Origin: Micromonospora olivasterospora | GTDB lineage: Bacteria > Actinomycetota > Actinomycetes > Mycobacteriales > Micromonosporaceae | DNA length: 64,000 nucleotides | Direction of reading: 5' to 3' | Assembly (NCBI RefSeq): GCF_007830265.1 | Contig: NZ_VLKE01000001.1 | Coordinates: 3,596,001-3,660,000, forward strand | Part shown: positions 46,462 to 54,746 of the stretch, piece by piece | Numbering within the stretch: the stretch's first letter is position 1 | Layout: the number at the start of each line of letters is the position of its first letter | Position numbers and translations under genes: made by a program | The notes under the pieces: generated by a model | Databases searched by the model: none | Told to the model about the DNA's origin: nothing | The model's input: only the letters and a program-made list of their open reading frames with translations

Positions 46462-46782
46462 CTAGGGCCAGCCGCAGCCCACCCTCGGGGGTGGTGGTGA
46501 GCACGCCGTACACCTCGCGGGCGGTCAGCCCGTCGTCGGCGGCGCCCGGGTTGTCGTACCCGACGGGTTTGATCGTGTCGGTCCGGCCGGCACGGCGGCC
46601 AGGACCGCCTGGGCGCGCTGGTCGCCGTTCACCAACCCGACCGGCACGTCGCGCGGCGTGGGCTTGTGCAGCGCCCCCACGTAGGCGGCGATGAACGCGG
46701 TGGCGAGCGCCAGGGTGCCGACCAGCAGCGCGGCCGCGCGGGGCAGCCAGGCGCGCACCGGGACGTCCGGCTCCTGGGTCAC
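46462..46782 (-). pseudogene. DUF3533/YhgE-Pip-like membrane protein, 5' fragment
   Basis: This is the upstream part of the IS-interrupted gene, starting at ATG 46782 with a membrane helix (LLVGTLALATAFIAAYVGAL) and HKPTPRDVPVGLVNGDQRAQAVLAAVPAG. Near 46581-46590 the frame breaks. The following frame continues as TDTIKPVGYDNPGAADDGLTAREVYGVLTTTPEGGLRLAL up to the IS boundary. With one added base and the IS removed it joins the 3' fragment to give a product of roughly 340 residues. Confidence 0.85.
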
Positions 46783-46891
46783 GTGGCCAGCCTAGGGGGC
46801 GATCTGCCCGTTCTGCGGGGTTTCGTGGTGCCCTGGTCAGGCGGCAGTCCGAGCGCCGAAAAGCGGTCGCGGGGCTCGGTAGCGTCTGTGC

Positions 46892-47932
46892 GTGCAGCCC
46901 CTGAGCTATCCGCCGAAGCCCCGGCCCGGTGACCGCGTCGCCGTCGTGTCACCCTCCGCCGGGCTGCCGGCGATCTTCCCCCACGTGTACGAGCTGGGCC
47001 TGCGCCGCATGCGGGAGGAGTTCGGCCTGGAGCCGGTCGAGTACCCGACCACCCGGGTGCTGGGGGCCGACCCGCGCGACCGGGCCCGGGACCTCACCGC
47101 CGCCTTCGCCGACCCGTCGATCACCGCGGTGCTCGCCACCGTGGGCGGGGACGACCTGATCACGGTCACCCCGCACCTCGACGACGACGTGCTGCGGGCC
47201 AACCCGAAGCCATACTTCGGCTACTCCGACAACACCAATCTGCTCAACCATCTGCACCGGCTCGGGATCGTGGCGTACCACGGCGGGTCCGTGCTGGTGC
47301 ACCTCGGCCGCCCGGGTGCGGCGCACCCGCTCACCTTCGACTCGCTGCGCGCCGCCCTGTTCACCTCCGGCTGGTACGACCTGACCCCCGCGCCCGAGTG
47401 GGGCGACCAGCCGAACGACTGGCGCGACCCGGCGACGCTCGGCAGCGAGCCGCCGATGTTCCCCGGTGAGGGCTGGCACTGGCAGGGGCCGCAGCGGGTG
47501 GTGCGGGGCCACACCTGGGGCGGCAACCTGGAGATCCTGCACTGGCTGCTGGCCGCCGGCCGGGTCGCCCCGAACGCCGAGCTGGCCGGCTCGGTGCTGC
47601 TGGTCGAGACGTCGGAGGAGCTGCCGTCGGCGACCGAGGTGTACCGCATGCTGCGCAACATGGGTGAACGGGGCCTGCTCGCCGGCTTCCCGGCGGTGCT
47701 CGTCGGCCGGGCCAAGGCGTGGGACTTCGCGCGCCCGCACACCGTGGAAGAGCGCCGGGCGTACGCCGCCGAGCAGCGGGAGGCAGTGACCCGGGCGCTG
47801 GCCGAGTACGCCCCGGACGCCGTGGCCGTCTTCGACCTCGACATCGGCCACACCGACCCGCAGCTGATCGTCCCGTACGGCGGCGAGATCGAGGTCGACG
47901 CGGTCTCCCGCCGCATCTCGGTGCGCTACTGA
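46892..47932 (+). CDS. S66 family peptidase (LD-carboxypeptidase/MccF-like)
   Basis: This 346-residue Ser-Glu-His peptidase has RPGDRVAVVSPSAGLPAIFPHVYELGL at the N-terminus, the nucleophile Ser112 in YFGYSDNTNLLNHL, the Glu in GGNLEILHWLLA, and the His in FDLDIGHTDPQLIVPYGG. The length and the acidic middle resemble MccF-type enzymes, which cleave microcin C-like or acyl-adenylate conjugates, as well as LD-carboxypeptidases that trim murein tetrapeptides. Which substrate applies is not decided. The start is GTG. Confidence 0.92.
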   Translation: MQPLSYPPKPRPGDRVAVVSPSAGLPAIFPHVYELGLRRMREEFGLEPVEYPTTRVLGADPRDRARDLTAAFADPSITAVLATVGGDDLITVTPHLDDDVLRANPKPYFGYSDNTNLLNHLHRLGIVAYHGGSVLVHLGRPGAAHPLTFDSLRAALFTSGWYDLTPAPEWGDQPNDWRDPATLGSEPPMFPGEGWHWQGPQRVVRGHTWGGNLEILHWLLAAGRVAPNAELAGSVLLVETSEELPSATEVYRMLRNMGERGLLAGFPAVLVGRAKAWDFARPHTVEERRAYAAEQREAVTRALAEYAPDAVAVFDLDIGHTDPQLIVPYGGEIEVDAVSRRISVRY

Positions 47933-47977
47933 CCCGCGCGCCTGTGCGCGCCCGCCGCGCCCGCCGCGCCAAGATCC

Positions 47978-48043
47978 GCGCAAGTTCATGGAAATAGTGG
48001 CCTCGCGAGGCGCCTGATACCACTATTTCCGTGAAACTGCGCG
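47978..48043. repeat. Inverted repeat, palindrome family 4
   Basis: Long imperfect arms at 47978-48000 and 48020-48043 share ggaaatagtgg/ccactatttcc exactly, with 19 bases between. The right arm's cgtgaaactgcgcg recurs at 19406-19419. It lies between the convergent 3' ends of the S66 peptidase and GntR genes, a terminator-like position. Confidence 0.8.
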
Positions 48044-48074
48044 CGAAGGACGGCGGGCGCGAGTGTGGGCCGGT

Positions 48075-48302
48075 TCACTGCGTGGGGTGAGCGCGGACGA
48101 AGACACCCGCGCCCGGCGCACCCTCCACGAGTCCTCGTGCCTTGAGCCAGTCGACGGCGGAGCGCACCACCTGACGGGACACGTCGAACTCGGCGCAGAG
48201 TTCGGTGCCGGAGGGCAGCTTCGCGCCGGGCGGATACTCGCCCGACTCGATGCGCTCGGTCAGGGTGTCGATGAGACGTTGTTTCTTCGTGTACGCAGGC
48301 AT
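48075..48302 (-). CDS. Short GntR family regulator
   Basis: This 75-residue protein consists almost entirely of a GntR winged helix (LIDTLTERIESGEYPPGAKLPSGTELCAEFDVSRQVVRSAVDWLKARGLVEGAPGAGVFV) with no effector-binding domain. Such mini-GntR proteins are frequent near actinomycete integrative elements and in bld/whi-type loci. The ATG at 48302 is used. It is divergent from the DUF6907-like gene, with two direct repeats in the spacer. Confidence 0.87.
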   Translation of the reverse strand: MPAYTKKQRLIDTLTERIESGEYPPGAKLPSGTELCAEFDVSRQVVRSAVDWLKARGLVEGAPGAGVFVRAHPTQ

Positions 48303-48370
48303 GGGCTGACTTCCGTGGCAGGTAACGCCCATGTGATCACGGTTGCCGGTAGAGCGTCAATGAAATGTGG

Positions 48371-48398
48371 TGACAGGTGTTGGCCTGGCATGACAGGT
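48371..48398. promoter_or_regulatory. Direct repeats, candidate GntR operator
   Basis: tgacaggt occurs at 48371-48378 and 48391-48398, 20 bases start to start, in the A+T-richer 207-base spacer between the mini-GntR gene and the DUF6907-like gene. Two helical turns fit two regulator dimers on one face. Binding by the local GntR protein is inference. Confidence 0.45.
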
Positions 48399-48509
48399 AG
48401 TCATAGGTTGATCGGGGTGACCATGGCAGGTCTCCTCAGCCAACAGAGCGGCCCGGGGCGGAGGTGGCACTCCGCTCCCCGGGCCTTGACCGGGAAGGAC
48501 CCCCGGCCC

Positions 48510-48818
48510 ATGAGCAATCTATCGAACACTGGCCATCCGCCGTGGTGCCTGCGTGGCCCGGACTGTGCCGGCCCGAACGACCTGCACCTGTCCCGCCTGG
48601 TCGGCACCGCCGTCCGAGGGGACGAGGTGATCCAGGTCAGGATCGGCCTGTGGCGGATGGATGTCGGGAAGACCCCGCCGTCCGGCCTCCTGTTGGAACT
48701 CTCCGCGGGCTCGGACGTCGAACGGTGGCCGGTCGACCTGGCCCAGTCCCGTGCGCTGGCCCACCTGTCCCAGCGGTTGGTGCGTCAGCTCGATCCGGGA
48801 TCGCTTCGCGCCGCGTGA
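48510..48818 (+). CDS. DUF6907-like small protein
   Basis: This 102-residue protein opens with HPPWCLRGPDCAGPNDLHLSRL, the W-C motif seen at the start of DUF6907-type actinobacterial proteins, then a beta-rich middle (VIQVRIGLWRMDVGKTPPSGLLLEL) and a closing helix (SRALAHLSQRLVRQLD). Its function is unknown. The ATG has GGGAAGGA upstream. It is paired divergently with a mini-GntR gene. Confidence 0.65.
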   Translation: MSNLSNTGHPPWCLRGPDCAGPNDLHLSRLVGTAVRGDEVIQVRIGLWRMDVGKTPPSGLLLELSAGSDVERWPVDLAQSRALAHLSQRLVRQLDPGSLRAA

Positions 48819-48846
48819 GCCCTTGCCGAGCCGCTTGATCGACTCC

Positions 48847-48901
48847 AGTTCCCCGACATGGCGGCATCCGGCGCGCTCGGACACCGCCATGTCGGGGAAC
48901 T
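48847..48901. repeat. Perfect inverted repeat, palindrome family 1, copy C
   Basis: 18-base arms at 48847-48864 and 48884-48901 are perfectly complementary and contain gacatggcgg. Together with the adjacent gcatccg/cggacac they match the core of copies A and B. It lies between the DUF6907-like gene and mfd. Confidence 0.85.
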
Positions 48902-49038
48902 GGCGCGAACGGCCCCGGCGCGGCGGGCCGAGTGCCGGGCGGGGCCGGCGAGCGGGGATAGGCTGGTGGTCGTGAACCCCCCGTCCGGCCGGACGCGGGG
49001 TCGTCGTCGTGCGTCGACCTCCTGGAAGTGATCTCGAG

Positions 49039-52000
49039 ATGCTCACCGGACTCTTCGCCGCCGCCCTGGCCGACCCCGGGCTGGCCCGGGCGCGTGACCT
49101 GGCGCGCTCCGGTGCCGCCCAGGTCGACGGCCTCGACATCACCGCCCCGGCGGCGCTGCGCCCGTTCGCGGTGGCCGCCGTCGCCGCCGACGAGCCGGCG
49201 GGCGGGGCCGGCCGGCCCGTGCTGGCCGTGACCGCGACCAGCCGGGAGGCCGACGACCTGGCCTCCGCGCTGGGCAGCCTGCTGCCGCCCGAGCAGGTGG
49301 CGGTGTACCCGTCCTGGGAGACGCTGCCGCACGAGCGGCTCTCGCCCCGCTCCGACACCGTCGGCCGGCGGCTGGCGGTGCTGCGCCGGCTCGCCCACCC
49401 GGACGCCGCCGACGCGCACGGCCGCACCGGGCCGCTGCGGGTGGTCGTCGCGCCGGTCCGCTCGCTGCTCCAGCCGCAGCTCAAGGGCCTGGGCGACCTG
49501 GAGCCGGTGCGGCTCGCCGCCGGGGACGAGGCCGACCTGGAGGCCGTCGCCCGCCGGCTCGCCGACATGGCGTACGCCCGGGTCGACCTGGTCACCAAGC
49601 GCGGCGAGTTCGCCGTGCGCGGCGGCATCCTCGACGTCTTCCCGCCCACGGACGAGCACCCGTCCCGGGTGGAGTTCTGGGGCGACGAGGTCGAGGAGAT
49701 CCGCACCTTCGCCGTCGCCGACCAGCGGACCATCGAGGCCGTACCGCTGCTCTGGGCGCCGCCGTGCCGGGAGCTGCTGCTCACGCCGGACGTGCGGGAG
49801 CGGGCCGCGGCCCTCGCGGTGGAGCATCCCGAGCTGGCCGAGATCCTCGACAAGCTGGCCGGGGGCGTACCGGTCGAGGGCATGGAGTCCCTGGCCCCGG
49901 CGCTGGTCGGCCCGGACTCGCTGGAGCTGCTGCTCGACTGCATGCCGGCCGGCACGCACGTGCTGCTCTCCGACCCGGAGCGGATCCGCACCCGGGCGCA
50001 CGACCTGGTCCGTACCTCGGAGGAGTTCCTCCAGGCGAGCTGGGCCGCCGCGGCCGTCGGCGGCCAGGCCCCGGTGGACCTGGGCGCCGCGGCCTTCCGC
50101 ACGCTGGCCGACGTGCGCGCCGCGGCCCGCGCCCTCGGCCAGCCCTGGTGGACCCTGGCGCCGTTCGGCCTGGTCGACGGCCTTGCTGCGGACCAGGGCG
50201 GCGACCATCGGCGCGGCGGCCGAACCACGGCCGGGGCCGCCGCCCCGCAGCCGTGGGAGGACGCGCCGGGCGAGGTCGACGTGACCCCCGACGACGCGAT
50301 CGCGGTGACCCTGGCCGCCCAGCCCGCCCCGCTGTACCACGGCGAGACCGGCCGGGTGGTCGAGGACCTCAAGCGCTGGGCCGGCGACGGCTGGTCGACC
50401 GCGCTGGTGTTCGAGGGGCACGGTCCCGCCCAGCGGGCCGTCGAGGTGCTGCGCGACGCCGGCCTCGGCGCCCGGTTCACCGAGGAGGTGACCGCCCCGC
50501 CCGGCCCCGGCGAGCTGGTCGTGACCTGCGGCCGGCTGATCGCCGGGTTCGTCGCCGAGGCGTCCCGGTTCGTGCTGCTCACCGGCGACGACGTCACCGG
50601 CGGCCGGGGCACCTCGACGCGGGACATGCGCAAGCTGCCGAGCCGGCGGCGCAACACCATCGACCCGCTGGAGCTGCGGGCCGGCGACCACGTCGTGCAC
50701 GAGCAGCACGGCATCGGCCGGTACGTCGAGTTGGTGCAGCGCACCGTCAACGGCGCGTCCCGGGAGTACCTGGTCATCGAGTACGCCCCGAGCAAGCGCG
50801 GCCAGCCCGGCGACCGGCTCTTCGTCCCCACCGACCAGCTCGACCAGCTCTCCCGGTACGTCGGCGGGGAGCAGCCGGCCCTGCACAAGATGGGCGGCGC
50901 GGACTGGCAGAAGTCCAAGGCCCGCGCCCGCAAGGCGGTGCGCGAGATCGCCGCGCAGCTCATCCAGCTCTACGCCGCCCGCAAGGCGTCCAAGGGACAC
51001 GCCTTCGGGTCGGACACCCCGTGGCAGCGGGAGCTGGAGGACGCCTTCCCCTGGCAGGAGACGCCGGACCAGCTCGCCGCCATCGAGGAGGTCAAGCGGG
51101 ACATGGAGCAGACCGTCCCGATGGACCGCCTGATCTGCGGCGACGTCGGGTACGGCAAGACCGAGATCGCGGTGCGGGCGGCGTTCAAGGCGGTGCAGGA
51201 CGGCAAGCAGGTGGCGGTGCTGGTGCCCACCACCCTGCTCGTGCAGCAGCACTACAACACGTTCTTCGAGCGGATGAGCCAGTTCCCGGTCACCATCCGG
51301 CAGCTGTCCCGGTTCCAGACGCCGAAGGAGTCCGAGCAGACGCTGGCGATGGTGGGCGACGGCACCGCCGACATCGTCATCGGCACGCACCGGCTGCTGC
51401 AGACCGCCACCCGGTTCAAGTCGCTGGGGCTGGTCATCGTCGACGAGGAGCAGCGCTTCGGCGTCGAGCACAAGGAGCACCTGAAGACGCTGCGCGCCTC
51501 GGTCGACGTGCTGAGCATGTCGGCCACCCCGATCCCGCGGACGCTGGAGATGGCGATCACCGGCATCCGGGAGATGTCGACCATCGCCACCCCGCCGGAG
51601 GAGCGGCACCCGGTGCTCACCTTCGTCGGGGCGTACGACGACCGGCAGGTGGCGGCGTCCATCCACCGCGAGCTGCTGCGCGACGGGCAGGTGTTCTACC
51701 TGCACAACCGGGTCGAGTCGATCGACCGGGCGGCGCGGCGCATCCGCGAGCTGGTGCCCGAGGCGCGGGTCGCCGTGGCGCACGGCCAGATGGGCGAGGA
51801 CGCGCTCGAGAAGGTCATGGTCGGCTTCTGGGAGAAGGAGTTCGACGTCCTGGTCTGCACCACGATCGTGGAGTCGGGCATCGACATCCCGAACGCCAAC
51901 ACCCTGATCGTGGAGCGCGCGGACCTGCTCGGCCTGGCCCAGCTCCACCAGATCCGCGGCCGGGTCGGCCGGGGCCGGGAGCGGGCGTACGCGTACTTCC

Positions 52001-52752
52001 TCTACCCGCCGGAGAAGCCGCTCACCGAGCACGCCCACGAGCGGCTGGCGACCATCGCCCAGCACACCGAGCTGGGCGCCGGCATGTACGTGGCGATGAA
52101 GGACCTGGAGATCCGCGGCGCGGGCAACCTGCTCGGCGGCGAGCAGTCCGGCCACATCGAGGGCGTCGGCTTCGACCTGTACGTGCGGATGGTCGGCGAG
52201 GCGGTGCAGGCCTTCAAGGGCGAGCGCCCCGAGTCCGACGGCACGGTGGAAGACGTCCGAATCGATCTCCCGGTCGACGCGCACCTGCCGCACGACTACG
52301 TCGGGGTGGAGCGGCTGCGGCTGGAGATGTACCGCAAGCTCGCCGAGGCGCGCGACGAGGAGCGGCTGCGCGAGGTGGTGGCGGAGATGACCGACCGGTA
52401 CGGCGAGCCGCCCGCCCCGGTGCAGAACCTGGTCGCGGTGGCGCGGTTCCGGCTGCTGGCCCGCCGGTACGGCCTCGCCGACGTCTCGATGCAGGGCAAG
52501 CACATCCGGTTCGGCCCGCTGCCGCTGCCCGACTCGAAGCAGCTGCGGCTCAAGCGCTACCACCCGGACGCGGTCTACAAGCAGGCGACCGACCAGGTCA
52601 GCGTGCCCCGGCCGAGCACCCGCCGGGTGGGGGGCGAGCCGCTGCGCGACCAGGCCCTGCTGGAGTGGTGCGCGCAACTGCTCACCGATGTCCTCGGCGA
52701 GCCCGGGGAGCGGGCCGGTTCTGCCCGGCCCGCGGTGGCGAGCGGAAGGTGA
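49039..52752 (+). CDS. mfd: Transcription-repair coupling factor
   Basis: This 1,237-residue Mfd ATPase removes RNA polymerase stalled at DNA lesions and recruits UvrA. It has an N-terminal UvrB-like region (VAVYPSWETLPHERLSPRSD, VRGGILDVFPP), the RNAP-interaction domain (GDHVVHEQHGIGRYVEL), and SF2 helicase motifs: Walker A GDVGYGKTEIAVRAAFKAV, DEEQRFG, SATPIPRTL and the TRG region VGRGRERAYAYFLYP. A C-terminal inhibitory domain follows. The ATG at 49039 is chosen; a GTG at 49009 would add ten residues. A family 1 palindrome precedes it. Confidence 0.97.
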   Translation: MLTGLFAAALADPGLARARDLARSGAAQVDGLDITAPAALRPFAVAAVAADEPAGGAGRPVLAVTATSREADDLASALGSLLPPEQVAVYPSWETLPHERLSPRSDTVGRRLAVLRRLAHPDAADAHGRTGPLRVVVAPVRSLLQPQLKGLGDLEPVRLAAGDEADLEAVARRLADMAYARVDLVTKRGEFAVRGGILDVFPPTDEHPSRVEFWGDEVEEIRTFAVADQRTIEAVPLLWAPPCRELLLTPDVRERAAALAVEHPELAEILDKLAGGVPVEGMESLAPALVGPDSLELLLDCMPAGTHVLLSDPERIRTRAHDLVRTSEEFLQASWAAAAVGGQAPVDLGAAAFRTLADVRAAARALGQPWWTLAPFGLVDGLAADQGGDHRRGGRTTAGAAAPQPWEDAPGEVDVTPDDAIAVTLAAQPAPLYHGETGRVVEDLKRWAGDGWSTALVFEGHGPAQRAVEVLRDAGLGARFTEEVTAPPGPGELVVTCGRLIAGFVAEASRFVLLTGDDVTGGRGTSTRDMRKLPSRRRNTIDPLELRAGDHVVHEQHGIGRYVELVQRTVNGASREYLVIEYAPSKRGQPGDRLFVPTDQLDQLSRYVGGEQPALHKMGGADWQKSKARARKAVREIAAQLIQLYAARKASKGHAFGSDTPWQRELEDAFPWQETPDQLAAIEEVKRDMEQTVPMDRLICGDVGYGKTEIAVRAAFKAVQDGKQVAVLVPTTLLVQQHYNTFFERMSQFPVTIRQLSRFQTPKESEQTLAMVGDGTADIVIGTHRLLQTATRFKSLGLVIVDEEQRFGVEHKEHLKTLRASVDVLSMSATPIPRTLEMAITGIREMSTIATPPEERHPVLTFVGAYDDRQVAASIHRELLRDGQVFYLHNRVESIDRAARRIRELVPEARVAVAHGQMGEDALEKVMVGFWEKEFDVLVCTTIVESGIDIPNANTLIVERADLLGLAQLHQIRGRVGRGRERAYAYFLYPPEKPLTEHAHERLATIAQHTELGAGMYVAMKDLEIRGAGNLLGGEQSGHIEGVGFDLYVRMVGEAVQAFKGERPESDGTVEDVRIDLPVDAHLPHDYVGVERLRLEMYRKLAEARDEERLREVVAEMTDRYGEPPAPVQNLVAVARFRLLARRYGLADVSMQGKHIRFGPLPLPDSKQLRLKRYHPDAVYKQATDQVSVPRPSTRRVGGEPLRDQALLEWCAQLLTDVLGEPGERAGSARPAVASGR

Positions 52753-52896
52753 CACCGGGGGAGCCGGTCGCGGCGCAGCCGGTCGGGGCGGGCGCCCGGT
52801 GAGGCGGCGCCGACGGCCCCGGCGCGCCCCCGGTGACCGGTACGTTCCTGGTGGGCGGCGTCACAGCCGGCGGGCACGCATGAGAGAGTGACCGTC

Positions 52897-53667
52897 ATGC
52901 GTGCTCGCCGTCTTCTCGCCGCCACCGTCGCGGCCTTCGGTGTCCTCTCCCTCGGTGCGTGCGGGAAGTCCGCGCCGAGCGTCGCCGCGTACGTCGGCGA
53001 CACGACGTACTCGGTCGCCCGGGTGGACGACATCTACGACGACGTCCAGGCGAAGTTCGGCGCCGCCGTGCGCGCGCAGGCCGCGCAGACCGGCGCCACC
53101 CCGCCGCCGGAGCAGCAGCGCTCCGCGGTGACCCGGCAGGATGTGGTGAACCTGCTGGTCAGCCTCGAGCTGGGCCGGCGGGCGGTCGCCGCGCGGGGCG
53201 TCAGTGTGCCCGACCAGGTCACCCCGGAGCAGCTGGCGCCGGAGCTGCGGGTGCCGGCCGATGCCGAGTACGCCAAGCTCTGGGCGGAGTGGATCGACAT
53301 CTCCCAGGCCCTGGGCGCCACGCTGCCCCCGGCCGAGCTGAGCGACGACGCGGTCATGGCCGTCTACCACGCCATCGAGAAGACCGGGCAGATCCAGGCT
53401 GGCCTGCCTGTGGTCAAGGTCCGGCAGATGTTCGGCGAGGGCGGCTTCGTGCGCGCCGCGACCGCGCTCAGCTCGGCCCTGCGCGAGGAGGCGCGGCAGG
53501 CCGGCGCGTCGATCAACCCGAGGTACCGGCCGATCGGCGTGCCGTCGGTGGTCAGCACCGGCCAGGCGCTGGTCTTCTACCACCTGCCGTACATCGACCA
53601 GGACGGCCCGGTAACGGACATCTCCACCCCGCAGGCGCCGGCGGCCTCGGCGGCAGCCGGGGCATGA
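52897..53667 (+). CDS. SurA-like lipoprotein
   Basis: This 256-residue lipoprotein has Cys22 in the lipobox LSLGACG and a SurA/PrsA N-terminal-like helical domain (VGDTTYSVARVDDIYDDVQAKFG...AVTRQDVVNLLVSLELGRRAVAARGV). No clear parvulin isomerase domain is seen, so it is probably a chaperone-like protein in envelope protein folding. The ATG at 52897 gives a standard signal sequence. Its stop overlaps the mazG start (ATGA). Confidence 0.85.
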   Translation: MRARRLLAATVAAFGVLSLGACGKSAPSVAAYVGDTTYSVARVDDIYDDVQAKFGAAVRAQAAQTGATPPPEQQRSAVTRQDVVNLLVSLELGRRAVAARGVSVPDQVTPEQLAPELRVPADAEYAKLWAEWIDISQALGATLPPAELSDDAVMAVYHAIEKTGQIQAGLPVVKVRQMFGEGGFVRAATALSSALREEARQAGASINPRYRPIGVPSVVSTGQALVFYHLPYIDQDGPVTDISTPQAPAASAAAGA

Positions 53668-54659
53668 CCGCCCGGATCGTCCTCCTGGTGACCTCGCCCC
53701 GGCTGCCGGCGGGGCTGCTGACCGCCGCCGCCTGGGACGCCGTGCGCGGCAATCCGGTGCTGGCCGGGGCGGAGAGCCCGCTGACCGCGGCGGTGCGGTC
53801 GGCGGGCGCCGAGGTGACCGTGGTGGACGGCCCGGCGACGCAGGCCCTGCTGGACGCCGCGGCGGCGCACGGCGTCGCGGTCTGGCTGGCCGGCCCGGCC
53901 GGCGACGAGGCGCTGGCCCGGGAGCTGGGTCTGCGGCTGGCCCGCGAGCCCGGCCTGGCCGAGCTGGAGCTGATGTACGGCTCGTGGGACCCGCCGGGCG
54001 CCCGGCTGCTCGACGCGGTCGAGGTGATGGACCGGCTGGCCTCGCCGGGCGGCGACCCGTGGAAGCGGGCGCAGACCCACCGCAGCCTGGCCCCGTTCCT
54101 GATCGAGGAGTGCTACGAGGCGTACGACGCGATCGGCGCCGACGACACCGACGCGCTCCGCGAGGAGTTGGGCGACGTGCTGCTCCAGGTGCTGCTGCAC
54201 GCCCGGCTGGCCGAGGAGTTGCCCGAGGGCGAGCGGTGGAATGTCGACGACGTGGCCGGCACGCTGGTCGACAAGATGGTGCGGCGCAACCCGCACGTCT
54301 TCGCCGGCGCGGAGGCGGGCACGCTGGACGACATCACGGCCGCCTGGGAGCGGATCAAGCGGGCGGAGAAGGCCCGGGAGTCCGTGCTGGACGGCATCGC
54401 CCCGAGTCTGCCCGCGCTCGCCCTGGCCGCCAAGATCCTGGAGCGCGCCGGCCGGGCCGGGTTGGCCGTCCCGCCCCCGCTCGCCGAGTCCCAGGTGGAC
54501 CCGGAGGCCCGCCTCGGCGCAGGTCTGCTGGCCGCGGTGGCGGCGGCGCGCGAGGCGGACCTGGACCCGGAGGCCGCCCTCCGCCGCGCGGCCCTGTCGT
54601 ACGCGGAGGCGATCCGCACGGCGGAGCGCGGCGCCGTCCCCCCGCCAGAGTCGAGTTGA
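53664..54659 (+). CDS. mazG: Nucleoside triphosphate pyrophosphohydrolase MazG
   Basis: This 331-residue protein has an extra N-terminal domain of about 115 residues (IVLLVTSPRLPAGLL...), as in actinobacterial MazG, then a MazG domain: AVEVMDRLASPGGDPWKRAQTHRSLAPFLIEECYEAYDAI with the EExxE-type metal ligands, and LREELGDVLLQVLLHARLAEE. It hydrolyses aberrant NTPs. The stop codon TGA is part of the palindrome family 2 copy that starts at 54655. Confidence 0.92.
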   Translation: MTARIVLLVTSPRLPAGLLTAAAWDAVRGNPVLAGAESPLTAAVRSAGAEVTVVDGPATQALLDAAAAHGVAVWLAGPAGDEALARELGLRLAREPGLAELELMYGSWDPPGARLLDAVEVMDRLASPGGDPWKRAQTHRSLAPFLIEECYEAYDAIGADDTDALREELGDVLLQVLLHARLAEELPEGERWNVDDVAGTLVDKMVRRNPHVFAGAEAGTLDDITAAWERIKRAEKARESVLDGIAPSLPALALAAKILERAGRAGLAVPPPLAESQVDPEARLGAGLLAAVAAAREADLDPEAALRRAALSYAEAIRTAERGAVPPPESS

Positions 54660-54713
54660 CCAAGAGGTTTGCGTCGGGCTGGAGATCGAACGTGACACAA
54701 ACCTCTTGATCAC
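54655..54713. repeat. Palindrome family 2, copy B
   Basis: The left arm (54655-54676) differs from copy A by one base and the right arm (about 54692-54713) by a few; the inner aagaggtttg/caaacctctt is exact. The element supplies the mazG stop codon and ends about 34 bases before the DUF885 start. Confidence 0.85.
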
Positions 54714-54746
54714 CGCAAAGCGTCGGCGGTCGGTAGGGTCGGGTAC

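Noticed and set aside
46892..47932. Microcin C-type self-immunity system based on the MccF-like peptidase
   Set aside because: No adenylating enzyme, peptide precursor or exporter is adjacent, so an immunity role cannot be supported.
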